NCBI RefSeq assembly: GCF_029910215.1
Contig: NZ_CP110397.1
Location: forward strand, 186,001-250,000
DNA length: 64,000 nt
Source: Paraburkholderia sp. D15
GTDB taxonomy: Bacteria > Pseudomonadota > Gammaproteobacteria > Burkholderiales > Burkholderiaceae
Reading direction: 5' to 3'
Shown piece after piece: positions 37,749 to 45,830 of the stretch. The first letter of the stretch is position 1; each line of letters starts with the position of its first letter. The notes beneath the pieces were generated by a model, which was not told the DNA's origin, searched no databases, and saw only the letters and a list, made by a program, of their open reading frames with translations. Made by a program: the position numbers and the translations under genes.

Positions 37749-37934
37749 GGGTAAAAGAAGGCTTGCCGTGTTTGGCATGGCGGGCGCACCAGAGTAAGGG
37801 ATTGAATGAGTTTCTAGGCACCCCACGCTCATGGGGACGAGCTGTGATGGAGTGCGTCGAATTCTTGAGAAAAGTAAGCACTACGGTGCAGGTCTAAAAG
37901 CAGCCCTATCTACTTCGGCTGCCCTTTCGTGAAA

Positions 37935-38714
37935 TTACACGTAAGGACGCTTGATTGCGGCATGTCGATGCCCGCAAACCCTGCAAACCAATCGGAATGA
38001 CTCCCCTTCCGCGCCTCCGCCGGAAGGCCAGGACCACGACGGATTTCCTCGGCGATGATGCGGAATGGAATCCCTCCTTCCGGAGAGCGTGGTAGACAAG
38101 CTGGGTCGTTCCTTCCTCCGGGATCGCATCAAGAGTCGGGCTTCGTCATCGTGGTGTACACCTGACCAACGGTTTTGCCCATCGCCCAGATATACCGATA
38201 CCTCGGTGTTTCGCGCAAGATCGACCAGAAAACATAAATCCGTAAGCGCCAGGACCGTGGGCGAGCCCAATCTGGAAGGTGGCCGCGCGCACCGCGCGGG
38301 CAGCTCATTCCCGCTCTGCAAGCTCCGAGCGACGCGGCAGGGGGAATTCGGGACCGGGAACATCCGCAATCGGGCCACCCCCGCAGTTACGAGGATAGGC
38401 TTAGAGGCGCCCAGGAGAACGATGCCCAACGCCGCAAGGGCGTCGTAGTATTTATGGCATTTATTAACCGATCGACTGAAATCGTAATCGAAGGCGGTGT
38501 AGAAAACTCTAACGCTTCCGCCCGCCGCAGATTGGAGAACGGCAACGTCGTCGAAGCCGCCGACCAGTACTTTCACCCCCGTTTGTTCGACCCGCCCCAT
38601 CTTTTCCAGAGACCGTATCAGCGCAGTGATCGTGTGATCTGCATTGAGAAAATCGGTAATAATTTTCAAACTGAGGAAGCCGGCCGCACCTGTAAGAAAT
38701 ATTTGCGTGTGCAC
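37935..38714 (-). pseudogene. NAD-dependent epimerase/dehydratase (extended SDR), degenerate
   Basis: The start is typical (IFLTGAAGFLSLKIITDFL, then YTAFDYDFSRSVNKC and ALAALGIVLLGASKPILVTA). The middle has drifted; a conserved piece, YLGDGQNRWSGVHHDDEARL, survives. The end is legible only by switching frame (about 38070 onward). The frame stays open for 259 codons, but the active-site region is not recognisable. The XRE regulator on the other strand was probably its controller. Confidence 0.65.
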
Positions 38715-38781
38715 CCTGTTTTTGAGAACTTGATGCTACATGATGACGACTTTAATATAGAACTAAAGTATGGACGTTATC

Positions 38782-38794
38782 GTACTATAAGTAC
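38782..38794 (+). promoter_or_regulatory. Palindrome GTACT-ATA-AGTAC next to the XRE regulator start
   Basis: Perfect 5-base arms lie 10 bases before the regulator ATG and between two divergent genes. The position suits an autoregulatory operator also covering the SDR promoter. Confidence 0.42.
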
Positions 38795-38804
38795 TGACAG
38801 GAAA

Positions 38805-39659
38805 ATGATCGTGACGGATAGCAAAGCACTGGGCCTATATTTGAGAAGCCGTCGATTGCGGTTGGACGCCGCGGCATTGGGCTTCATTGACAAGCGACGG
38901 CGCACTGCCGGTCTTCGACGAGAAGAGGTAGCGCAGCGGGCAAACATTAGCAACACATGGTACATCTGCCTCGAACAGGGTCGGGGTGGTCCACCGTCTG
39001 GAAAGGTGCTGGATCGCATTTGCCGGGCGCTCGTGCTTAGTGCGGCCGAACGTGAGCACGCGTTTATGCTTGGGCTTGGCCGGCTGCCGGAGGCGAGCTA
39101 CAAGGCACCCGAAGGCATCGCGCATCGCCTGCAACAAATCCTGGATGCGCTTGATGTGTGTCCGGCACTGATTCGCACCGCTACTTGGGACATCGTCGCC
39201 TGGAATCGCGCGGCAGCGCTCGTCCTCGCAGACTACGGCTCTTTGGAGCCGAGAGAACGCAATGCCTTGCGTCTAATGTTTCTCAGTCGCGAAGCGCGGG
39301 ACAATCAGGTGGACTGGGAGACTCTCGCGCGCTTTGTCGTAGCAGCGTTCCGGGCAGATGCGGCGCGGAGCGGTGCTGCAACTGTCATCGAACCCCTGGT
39401 CGCGGAACTATCGCAAGCCAGTCCCGAGTTTGCGGCAATGTGGCAGGAGAACGATGTGCGTGGTTTCAGCGAAGGAGTGAAAACCCTTCGCCATCCAACG
39501 CTGGGTGAACTGAGGTTGGAATATTCGTCGTTCGCTATCGACGGCCGAACAGATTTGACCATGTTAGTTTACACAACCTCTAGCGAAGATGCGTTTCGGA
39601 TTCGCGAAGCCTTAATCCATAACGCAAAAGAGCAACGAAAGCGCGGCGTAGCTGGTTGA
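38805..39659 (+). CDS. XRE-type regulator with MmyB-like ligand-binding domain
   Basis: AGGA lies before ATG 38805. The 284-residue product has an N-terminal helix-turn-helix (LGLYLRSRRLRLDAAALGF, RRRTAGLRREEVAQRANIS, TWYICLEQGR) typical of this group. The C-terminal sensor follows (PALIRTATWDIVAWNRAAAL, FRADAARSGAA, LRHPTLGELRLEYSSFAID), matching the MmyB-like ligand-binding domain, thought to bind fatty acids. Such regulators usually repress an adjacent, divergent SDR gene. Here that SDR is a pseudogene. Confidence 0.9.
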   Translation: MIVTDSKALGLYLRSRRLRLDAAALGFIDKRRRTAGLRREEVAQRANISNTWYICLEQGRGGPPSGKVLDRICRALVLSAAEREHAFMLGLGRLPEASYKAPEGIAHRLQQILDALDVCPALIRTATWDIVAWNRAAALVLADYGSLEPRERNALRLMFLSREARDNQVDWETLARFVVAAFRADAARSGAATVIEPLVAELSQASPEFAAMWQENDVRGFSEGVKTLRHPTLGELRLEYSSFAIDGRTDLTMLVYTTSSEDAFRIREALIHNAKEQRKRGVAG

Positions 39660-40015
39660 CCGACTGTCACGGCACATTTAATTTTTCGACTCAAAGCACT
39701 GTTTTAAATGAATAATAAATCGCACTTATTCCACCTGATATTCCACCGCGCTGACCCACGAAGGCTGGACAAATGTCTTCGCGCTCAAGTGACACCTGCT
39801 ATGCGCCTCAAACAGGTTGCCGCAAGCTTTGACGCCTCGCACCGCTTCACTGAAACCGGCTAAGATTCGGCCGGTTTCTGAGCAAGCTTATGTCCCCACC
39901 GTGATTATGTCGTGAACAACATAGCGTGACCGCGCCTTGATAACCGGGAAATGCGTTTAGTGAAAGCATTTCCAGATGTAAAAAATGGCAAAGGCTGATT
40001 GTCTTAATAGACGGG
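39660..40015. other. Intergenic stretch between convergent XRE and GNAT genes
   Basis: About 355 bases without a supported gene. A hairpin with arms GAAACCGGC (39852-39860) and GCCGGTTTC (39870-39878) may end transcription from either side. Confidence 0.45.
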
Positions 40016-40543
40016 CTAGTCGCTGGGAATGCAGCGTTTGGCAAGATGCGCGATGGGATCCGAAGCGACCATGATTAACTCGTCTGCCGAGTACAGGTCG
40101 GTTATTTTCGCCTGGACCTTCGCACCCAGCGCGGACTGATACAGGAGCCATGCTTTATTATCGGAGCGAGTCGTAACCAGAACAGCTTTGACGCGCGCAT
40201 GGCGAGCTCGAAGTGCTTCGTTGACGTCAAGGAGGGAACGCACCAAAGCGCGTCCGATGCTTTGCCCACGGAATTCAGGCAATACCGCGATTTGCTCAAG
40301 CTCCAGCACGACCTCAGTTCGGAATCCGCTTTTCTCTGCCCATACGACATATCCGACAATGTCGTTGCCGCATTCGGCAACGAAGTAACGCGTGCGTGGA
40401 TAACCATTAGCTGTGGCCGTTATCCATTCGAGTGAATGGCTTTGGCGAACGAAGCTTTCCTGATGTACGGCCGCTATTTTCTTTAGATCTGCCGCAATAG
40501 CCGGGCGGACGGCAATGACGGATTCCTTGTCGATGATTGCCAT
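40016..40543 (-). CDS. GNAT family N-acetyltransferase
   Basis: AAGGAG lies before ATG 40543. The 175-residue product has IAVRPAIAADLKKIAAVHQE at the start, the central strand VVLELEQIAVLPEFRGQSIG with the acetyl-CoA loop (R/Q-x-x-G-x-G/A pattern), then ALVRSLLDVNEALRARHARV. The last strands include ALGAKVQAKITDLYSADELI. This is a standard GNAT fold. The substrate is unknown: it could acetylate a small molecule or protein. It stands alone. Confidence 0.87.
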   Translation of the reverse strand: MAIIDKESVIAVRPAIAADLKKIAAVHQESFVRQSHSLEWITATANGYPRTRYFVAECGNDIVGYVVWAEKSGFRTEVVLELEQIAVLPEFRGQSIGRALVRSLLDVNEALRARHARVKAVLVTTRSDNKAWLLYQSALGAKVQAKITDLYSADELIMVASDPIAHLAKRCIPSD

Positions 40544-40699
40544 CTGGGCCGCTCCTTCAAAGATGTGCATGACTCGTTAACGTGAACTTCAATATGGCCC
40601 GAGTCAAGGTTGCGTCGGAAGGGCCGACCGCAGAACTTAATCAAAGCCGTTTAATTTCACGTCGACGTCAGTCTGCTGATAATCTCGGCCATCCTCCGG

Positions 40700-41626
40700 C
40701 TACCTTGGGAGTGTCGGGAGCAATGCCGCACCTGCCGCGCCTGCCGTGTCTCCAAGTAGCGATTGGACGATCTTCGAATTGATTGTAAATCCTGCGGATC
40801 GTTTGAGCGATTCCTCTACACCTGCCTGATAAAGCGGGTAAAGACTAGCTGCACTACCGCTAAGTATAGTTACGTCTGGCCCGTACAGCGTGAGCAAGGT
40901 ATTCAATCCACGTCCAACATATCGTCCATATCTGTCGAACACACCCTGAACTCTTGGATCCTGTTTACACTGTTTGCGGAAGAAGGGCAGGTCCCGGTGT
41001 TCGTACGCCACATTTGGCAGGAGCGTTTGCAACTCGCGCTGCAGGCAGGTGCGCGATGCGAGACATTCCCAGCAGCCCCGCAGACCGCAATAGCACTGAA
41101 TGGAATCGCCTGACACGGGGATATGTCCCGCTTCAGGATGTGAGCCGTCGGCGGCTCTGAGTGGGCGCCCGGCCATCAGCAATGCAACTCCGATGCCCGT
41201 CCCCAATGTAACCATAAGCAAGCGCTCACTTCCGACGCCAGCGCCCAGATAGTATTCTCCAAGCGCTGCCGTAACCGCATCGTTGTCGATGGAGGCCTTC
41301 AGATTCAGCGCGTTAGACAATTCATCCACAAGTGGAAAGTAAGAGAACGCCGGTAGTGTGTCGTCGTTTTCGATGACGCCTGTGCGCACGTTCACGGGAC
41401 CGCTTGCACCTATGCCAAGCGAGAGAAGTCTTTTTCCGCTCGGGATCAGATCCCGAAGGCTTCCGACAAGGTGGGCCACACGTTCGGATTTGCTTAACGG
41501 ACCGAACGATGCGGTCGGTACAGTAAGACTGGCCAGCTCACGACCTTCACTCAAAATGACAATGCGAACACCCGTGCCTCCAAGGTCGATTCCTGCACGT
41601 ACGCCTTCGTCGCGATCACTACTCAT
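40700..41626 (-). CDS. ROK family sugar kinase
   Basis: The 308-residue product has the ATP-binding start GIDLGGTGVRIVILS, the sugar-binding Asn-Asp in SIDNDAVTAALGEYYLGAG, GTGIGVALL, and the ROK zinc motif HIPVSGDSIQCYCGLRGCWE. No helix-turn-helix is present, so it is a kinase, not a repressor. ROK kinases phosphorylate glucose, GlcNAc, ManNAc, fructose and related sugars. It overlaps the upstream SIS gene by 4 bases (ATGA) and is co-transcribed with it, so it likely acts with the isomerase on the same amino or keto sugar. Confidence 0.9.
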   Translation of the reverse strand: MSSDRDEGVRAGIDLGGTGVRIVILSEGRELASLTVPTASFGPLSKSERVAHLVGSLRDLIPSGKRLLSLGIGASGPVNVRTGVIENDDTLPAFSYFPLVDELSNALNLKASIDNDAVTAALGEYYLGAGVGSERLLMVTLGTGIGVALLMAGRPLRAADGSHPEAGHIPVSGDSIQCYCGLRGCWECLASRTCLQRELQTLLPNVAYEHRDLPFFRKQCKQDPRVQGVFDRYGRYVGRGLNTLLTLYGPDVTILSGSAASLYPLYQAGVEESLKRSAGFTINSKIVQSLLGDTAGAAGAALLPTLPR

Positions 41627-42657
41627 ATCGTCACCGTAACCTTCCTGCCGTAAATAAACTCGCCAGGCACCAGTCCTTTCGCACGCGCAATCAAAATGGT
41701 GAAGTGCTGGACGTAAAGCATTCCGGCGATCAATCGGACGATCTCTGGCGAATCGGAAGTCTGCAATTGCTTGCTGCCCACATATGCCTTGGGTCCAATC
41801 GTCACAACTTCCGTCCCGTTTGCCGTTAGCTCTTCAGAAAGCGCCTGGAGCGTGGCATCGGTTCCGTCGCCAATGAGTAACGTGATCATCCCCGGGCCTG
41901 AAGTCTCCATCGGGCCATGGCGGAACTCCCCGCTCAGATAACCCTCGGCCATCACTTTGCAGGCCTCTTTAAGAATAAGAGCGCCGGTCATCGTGGTTGC
42001 ACCATCCGCACCCATACCAACCAGCGCGACACGGGGCTCTACGTCTCCCAAGAAGGCTTCATTGACAATCGACTGGACGGCACTTCTGTCATCAATCAGG
42101 CGAGCGAACTCAGCCGTTGCTGCCCGAACCGCGGCGATAAGAGGCGCCTCATCCTCGCGACGGAGTGCCAGCGCCGTCCGGTATGCTGCGATCAAAGTGT
42201 TCACGTAGCTTTTTGAACTCACAGTTGCTTCCGAACCGCTCTTAAGCGCCACCAAAATATCAGATCGACGTGCGAGCGTGCTCTGCTCATCGTTGGTCAC
42301 ACCGATGATAGTCGCGGGTCGCGTGGCGCCTTCGAGCTTGTTCAGTAGAGCAACGATTTCTCCACTCATTCCTGACTGTGACGTCGCCCAAAGTAAGGTC
42401 TTGCCCGTGATGAGCTCAGGAAAGTCGAGTAGGCTGCCTGTGTCGATACGCCAAACCGGGAGGCCGCGCGCAGCAAGTCCCCGTTCAATCGGAATTGTTG
42501 CGTAATGCGAAGAGCCCATGCCGGTTAAGACGATACGGTCAAAACGGGACACGTCCAGCCGGCGCAGCGATGGCGGCAGTTCGTAGGCGAGCTGATCGGC
42601 GATTGCTGTCAGTTGATCGCTAATGTCCCGCTCGTAGGGGCTGATGTGGTTTTGCAT
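41623..42657 (-). CDS. SIS-domain sugar isomerase/deglycase
   Basis: The 344-residue product has two SIS domains. The first contains DRIVLTGMGSSHYATIPIER and LLWATSQSGMSGEIVALL; the second contains VALVGMGADGATTMTGALIL and CKVMAEGYLSGEFRHGPMET. The last motif is shared by the GlmS isomerase half and by FrlB-type fructosamine-6-phosphate deglycases. There is no glutaminase domain, so GlmS itself is excluded. Reactions consistent with the context are isomerisation or deglycation of a phosphorylated amino sugar. Its promoter contains a DeoR-type operator between the -35 and -10 boxes. Confidence 0.87.
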   Translation of the reverse strand: MQNHISPYERDISDQLTAIADQLAYELPPSLRRLDVSRFDRIVLTGMGSSHYATIPIERGLAARGLPVWRIDTGSLLDFPELITGKTLLWATSQSGMSGEIVALLNKLEGATRPATIIGVTNDEQSTLARRSDILVALKSGSEATVSSKSYVNTLIAAYRTALALRREDEAPLIAAVRAATAEFARLIDDRSAVQSIVNEAFLGDVEPRVALVGMGADGATTMTGALILKEACKVMAEGYLSGEFRHGPMETSGPGMITLLIGDGTDATLQALSEELTANGTEVVTIGPKAYVGSKQLQTSDSPEIVRLIAGMLYVQHFTILIARAKGLVPGEFIYGRKVTVTI

Positions 42658-42693
42658 GCGCACGCTTGGACTCCCCGGAATTGATGAGTCGAT

Positions 42694-42720
42694 ATTATAT
42701 GCACGATAGCGTGCAGTCAA
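42694..42720 (-). promoter_or_regulatory. Promoter and DeoR operator for the SIS-ROK operon
   Basis: On the minus strand a -35 box TTGACT (42720-42715) and a -10 box TATAAT (42699-42694) are 15 bases apart. The spacer holds a perfect palindrome, TGCACG-ATAG-CGTGCA on the plus strand (42700-42715), nearly identical to the two sites before the permease gene. A repressor bound here would block RNA polymerase. Confidence 0.82.
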
Positions 42721-42932
42721 TGCACAGTTTGTCGCCCGCGCGCACGTCGCTCGCTGTGTCATGGTGCATCCGCCTTGCAAACGGTTGCGGTAGCCAAGCG
42801 ATCTTGCGGAAACGAGGCGATGACGCGTACTTTGGACGCTGAGTGATGTCATCGCGGAAAAATTTTACTGCTGGCATGCGAACAAGGTAGCGCGCTCATA
42901 CCACTACAAAGTCGGTTCCCATCCCGGTAAGA

Positions 42933-42968
42933 TGCACGAAGACGAGCAGCCATTGCACGTAACGTCCG
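42933..42968 (+). promoter_or_regulatory. Candidate paired operators upstream of the DeoR gene
   Basis: TGCACG-AAGA-CGAGCA (42933-42948) differs from the consensus arms by one base. A weaker copy, TGCACG-TAA-CGTCCG, starts at 42954. Their centres are about 21 bases apart, the same spacing as the pair before the permease. This suggests autoregulation; no clear -35/-10 pair was found here. Confidence 0.5.
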
Positions 42969-43057
42969 ACGGCGCGGCACGGGAGCGCGGTGAACATTGC
43001 GTCAGGATTGCTCAAATCCGCCTTCCAACCAGACTTTGACAACCCATTCGATCATTA

Positions 43058-43819
43058 ATGACCGCTACCGAGCGACGTGACCAGATAGTTGAACTCCTAA
43101 GGGCGCGCGGCTATGTTAACGCTGGCGAACTGTCCGAACTGTTTTGTGTCGACGGCTCGACAATCCGCCGGGACTTGTCGTTTCTGGAAAAGACGGGACG
43201 AGTGATGAGAACCCACGGTGGGTTGCTCCCGGCGCAAGATGCGTCTGAAGGGGACACGCCGTACAGCGTCCGCCGCAACCTGAATATACAGGAGAAGGCG
43301 GCTATAGCGCTTGCCGCGCTTAGTGAGGTCAAAGACGGGCAGTCGATGATTCTAGACAATGGTTCGACTGTGTTCCAGCTCGCCCTCGCCCTGAAATCGA
43401 GGAAAAACATCACGGTCGTTACGAACGACCTGATGACGGCGATGCAACTCTCGCAGCACCCCAGCATCACATTGCACGTGGCAGGTGGAGTGATGCTTCA
43501 CAACGTGTACACCCTGGTGGGCTCGGACACAACGCGGAAGTTCGAGCACATACATGTCGACTGGGCTTTCTTAGGTGCGGAGGGCGTGCATTTCGAAAGC
43601 GGGATCACAAACATAAACACCATCGAAATTCCGGTAAAACAAGCGATGATTGCGGCGGCAGAACGGACAGTGGTTTTGGCCGACAGCTCAAAGATAGGAT
43701 ACCGGGCGCTGTCGCATGTCTGCTTGCTCGATACCATCGATCATGTGATCACCGATGACCGGCGTCCTGTAAAAAACCTGAATAAATACGGCGAAAAGCT
43801 TCGGGTGGTTCAAGCATAA
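43058..43819 (+). CDS. DeoR/GlpR family transcriptional regulator
   Basis: The 253-residue product has the DeoR helix-turn-helix (MTATERRDQIVELLRARGYV, LFCVDGSTIRRDLSFLEKTG, RVMRTHGGLL). A C-terminal sugar-phosphate sensor domain follows (MILDNGSTVFQLALAL, VTNDLMTAMQL, FLGAEGVHFESGITNINTIE, VVLADSSKIG). Members repress sugar catabolic genes until a sugar phosphate binds. It sits between the divergent SIS-ROK operon and the permease. Identical palindromes in both promoters make it the obvious candidate repressor. Confidence 0.92.
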   Translation: MTATERRDQIVELLRARGYVNAGELSELFCVDGSTIRRDLSFLEKTGRVMRTHGGLLPAQDASEGDTPYSVRRNLNIQEKAAIALAALSEVKDGQSMILDNGSTVFQLALALKSRKNITVVTNDLMTAMQLSQHPSITLHVAGGVMLHNVYTLVGSDTTRKFEHIHVDWAFLGAEGVHFESGITNINTIEIPVKQAMIAAAERTVVLADSSKIGYRALSHVCLLDTIDHVITDDRRPVKNLNKYGEKLRVVQA

Positions 43820-43934
43820 GACCGTCAGCGAAGCTGCCCGGGCATCCGGAGGTCCCCGGTCGGGCGGCTTACAAATGTTTTCCGCAACAGCGAAAACGGT
43901 CTTGTAACCGGCACTAGGGAAAGTCCTAGGCGCC

Positions 43935-43965
43935 GTCCGCCTGAGCATTATCGGCGGACTTTCTT
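43935..43965 (+). terminator. Intrinsic terminator after the DeoR gene
   Basis: The arms GTCCGCC (43935-43941) and GGCGGAC (43953-43959) are followed by TTTCTT. A further inverted repeat (43831-43870) lies nearer the stop codon. Confidence 0.65.
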
Positions 43966-44115
43966 AAATATATCCTTCATAGGTGCGACTCCCCGCGCGC
44001 CCCGCCACTAGTGGCATGCAGACCACCCTAGGACGCAAACATGCGCCCCCCGAACGCTCGAGACACGAGCGCTTCGAGGCCGTCTTTAGTGTTTTGAGAT
44101 CAACGCATCGCGGCC

Positions 44116-44159
44116 TGCACGTTATCGTGACTTGACTGCACGTTTTCGTGCGCTAATAA
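44116..44159 (+). promoter_or_regulatory. Promoter with two DeoR operators before the APC permease
   Basis: Two palindromes, TGCACG-TTAT-CGTGAC (44116-44131) and TGCACG-TTTT-CGTGCG (44137-44152), have centres 21 bases apart, two helical turns. A -35 TTGACT (44132-44137) and a -10 TAATAA (44154-44159) bracket the second site with a 16-base spacer, the same arrangement as at the SIS promoter. Confidence 0.82.
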
Positions 44160-44227
44160 TAAATTTACACCGGGGACGTGGCGGATGCATCGCAGCCTCG
44201 CCTAACCACTGATTAAGGAGATTTCCG

Positions 44228-45706
44228 ATGATCAATAACGACGATTCGATTGCGGGGCGCGGCCTTTCGCGCAACTCAGTCGGGCTGCCAACCGTACTGA
44301 TGCAGAGCATTGCGCAGATTGCGCCGGCAGTCGGCGTCCTTACGACGATCGCTTTTAATACTCAGCAGGCCGGTCTGGGTGCTCCCTCGACGTACATCGC
44401 GGCATTTATTGTCGGCCTGGTCGTCGCAATCTCTCTTGCGCAGCTCGGGAAGCACCTGCCTTCGGCTGGCGGCTTTTACACTTACGTCAGCGCGACAGTT
44501 GGTCCGCGTTCCGGATTTATGGTTGGATGGCTTTACTCATGGGTCGTGGCGCTGATTCCGGGTGGGCTTGCTTCTTATACGGGATTTGTTTTACAGACCG
44601 AGTTGCAGCAGAACTACGGTGTAGACATCCCGTGGCAACTGATCACCTGTGCCATTCTCCTGGTGGTGGGATACACGGGATATAAAGGCATTCTTGCTTC
44701 CGGCAAGATGCTCACCGTGCTCTCTATCGTTGAGATGTTGATCGTAGCTGGACTGAGTATCTCGGGATTGGTGTCGCCCGGGCCTGGGGGAATAACGTTC
44801 TCCGGTTTCAACCCGGCTAGCAGCACTTCGCCGCACGGCTTTTTCCTCGCAGTCGTGCTTTCAATTTTCGCGTTCACCGGATGGGAGGGCGCTGCCGCTG
44901 TGGCAGAAGAGGCCCGCAATCCTCGCAAGGTCATTCCGCAGGCGATCATTGGTTCAATGATCCTGCTCGGCATTTACTATGTCTTCTGTGCTTGGGGAAT
45001 TCAGATCGGATGGGGCACGGCACATCTGGATGGTCTCGCGAACTCGAAGGAAAACCCAGCGTTCGTCGTTGCGCATCGGCTCTGGGGGCATGGCTGGTTG
45101 CTCGTGCTGCTTGCGTTGCTGAATTCGGGTATCGCAGTCTGTATCGCCTGCACGGTTGACTCGACTCGCAACTGGTATGCAATGGCGCGTGCCGAAGCGA
45201 TGCCGCAATGGCTGAACCGCATTCATCCGGTTCATCGGACACCATACACGGCCGTAATCGCACAAACAGTTCTGGCACTTATCGTCGGCGTAGTGGGCGG
45301 AGGATTCCTCGCGCCAGACCAGTCGTTCTTCATGCTTGGCACGCTTGCGACCATCATCTACGTTTTTGTTTATCTGATGGGTAACATCGGTGTTGCGCGG
45401 TTCTTCCTGACGACAGCGCGCGGCGAGTTAAATGTGCTGATTCATATCATCTTTCCGATTGTTTCCACTGTTGCGCTGTGCTTCGTGCTGTACTACTCCT
45501 TGGTACCGTTGCCCGATCCACCGGTGAGCTACGCACCGGTTGCGTTCGGCATTTTGTTGGTTGCAGGGCTGCTCATGCTGTGGCGTCTCCAGAGAAGCGG
45601 CCGGACAAACTGGATGACGCTCTCCAGGTATGTCGTTGACAGTGAAGTTAGCGCGCCGCCGCAAGATCCTGATGTTGACGTACAGGTGGGCAAGTTTGGA
45701 GTGTGA
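44228..45706 (+). CDS. APC family permease
   Basis: AAGGAG precedes the start. The 492-residue product has about 12 membrane helices. The first contains the APC substrate-binding glycine stretch (IAPAVGVLTTIAFNTQQAG), then LPSAGGFYTYVSATVGPRSG and SIFAFTGWEGAAAVAEEARN, all typical of amino acid-polyamine-organocation permeases. FrlA, which imports fructoselysine, belongs to this superfamily. It is probably repressed by the DeoR regulator and co-transcribed with the GMC oxidoreductase gene 125 bases on. The substrate is inferred to be an amine-bearing sugar derivative, not proven. Confidence 0.9.
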   Translation: MINNDDSIAGRGLSRNSVGLPTVLMQSIAQIAPAVGVLTTIAFNTQQAGLGAPSTYIAAFIVGLVVAISLAQLGKHLPSAGGFYTYVSATVGPRSGFMVGWLYSWVVALIPGGLASYTGFVLQTELQQNYGVDIPWQLITCAILLVVGYTGYKGILASGKMLTVLSIVEMLIVAGLSISGLVSPGPGGITFSGFNPASSTSPHGFFLAVVLSIFAFTGWEGAAAVAEEARNPRKVIPQAIIGSMILLGIYYVFCAWGIQIGWGTAHLDGLANSKENPAFVVAHRLWGHGWLLVLLALLNSGIAVCIACTVDSTRNWYAMARAEAMPQWLNRIHPVHRTPYTAVIAQTVLALIVGVVGGGFLAPDQSFFMLGTLATIIYVFVYLMGNIGVARFFLTTARGELNVLIHIIFPIVSTVALCFVLYYSLVPLPDPPVSYAPVAFGILLVAGLLMLWRLQRSGRTNWMTLSRYVVDSEVSAPPQDPDVDVQVGKFGV

Positions 45707-45830
45707 GCCGGGCACGGAGGCGACGCGGTCGCAAAGCCTAATGAAAACCTTTTGAAAAATCCGATTGTTCCGCCGTGGCAGGGTCGCTGGCGGGCGTCGG
45801 CATAGCAGCAATCTTGCATTGGATCAAGTC

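Noticed and set aside
37935..38714. Treating the 259-codon frame as an intact SDR
   Set aside because: The middle and C-terminal parts are legible only after frame switches, and the end matches a homologue only in another frame.
41580..41600. TGAA-like string resembling a tRNA T-loop (GGTCGATTCC)
   Set aside because: It lies inside the ROK kinase coding region, with no cloverleaf around it.
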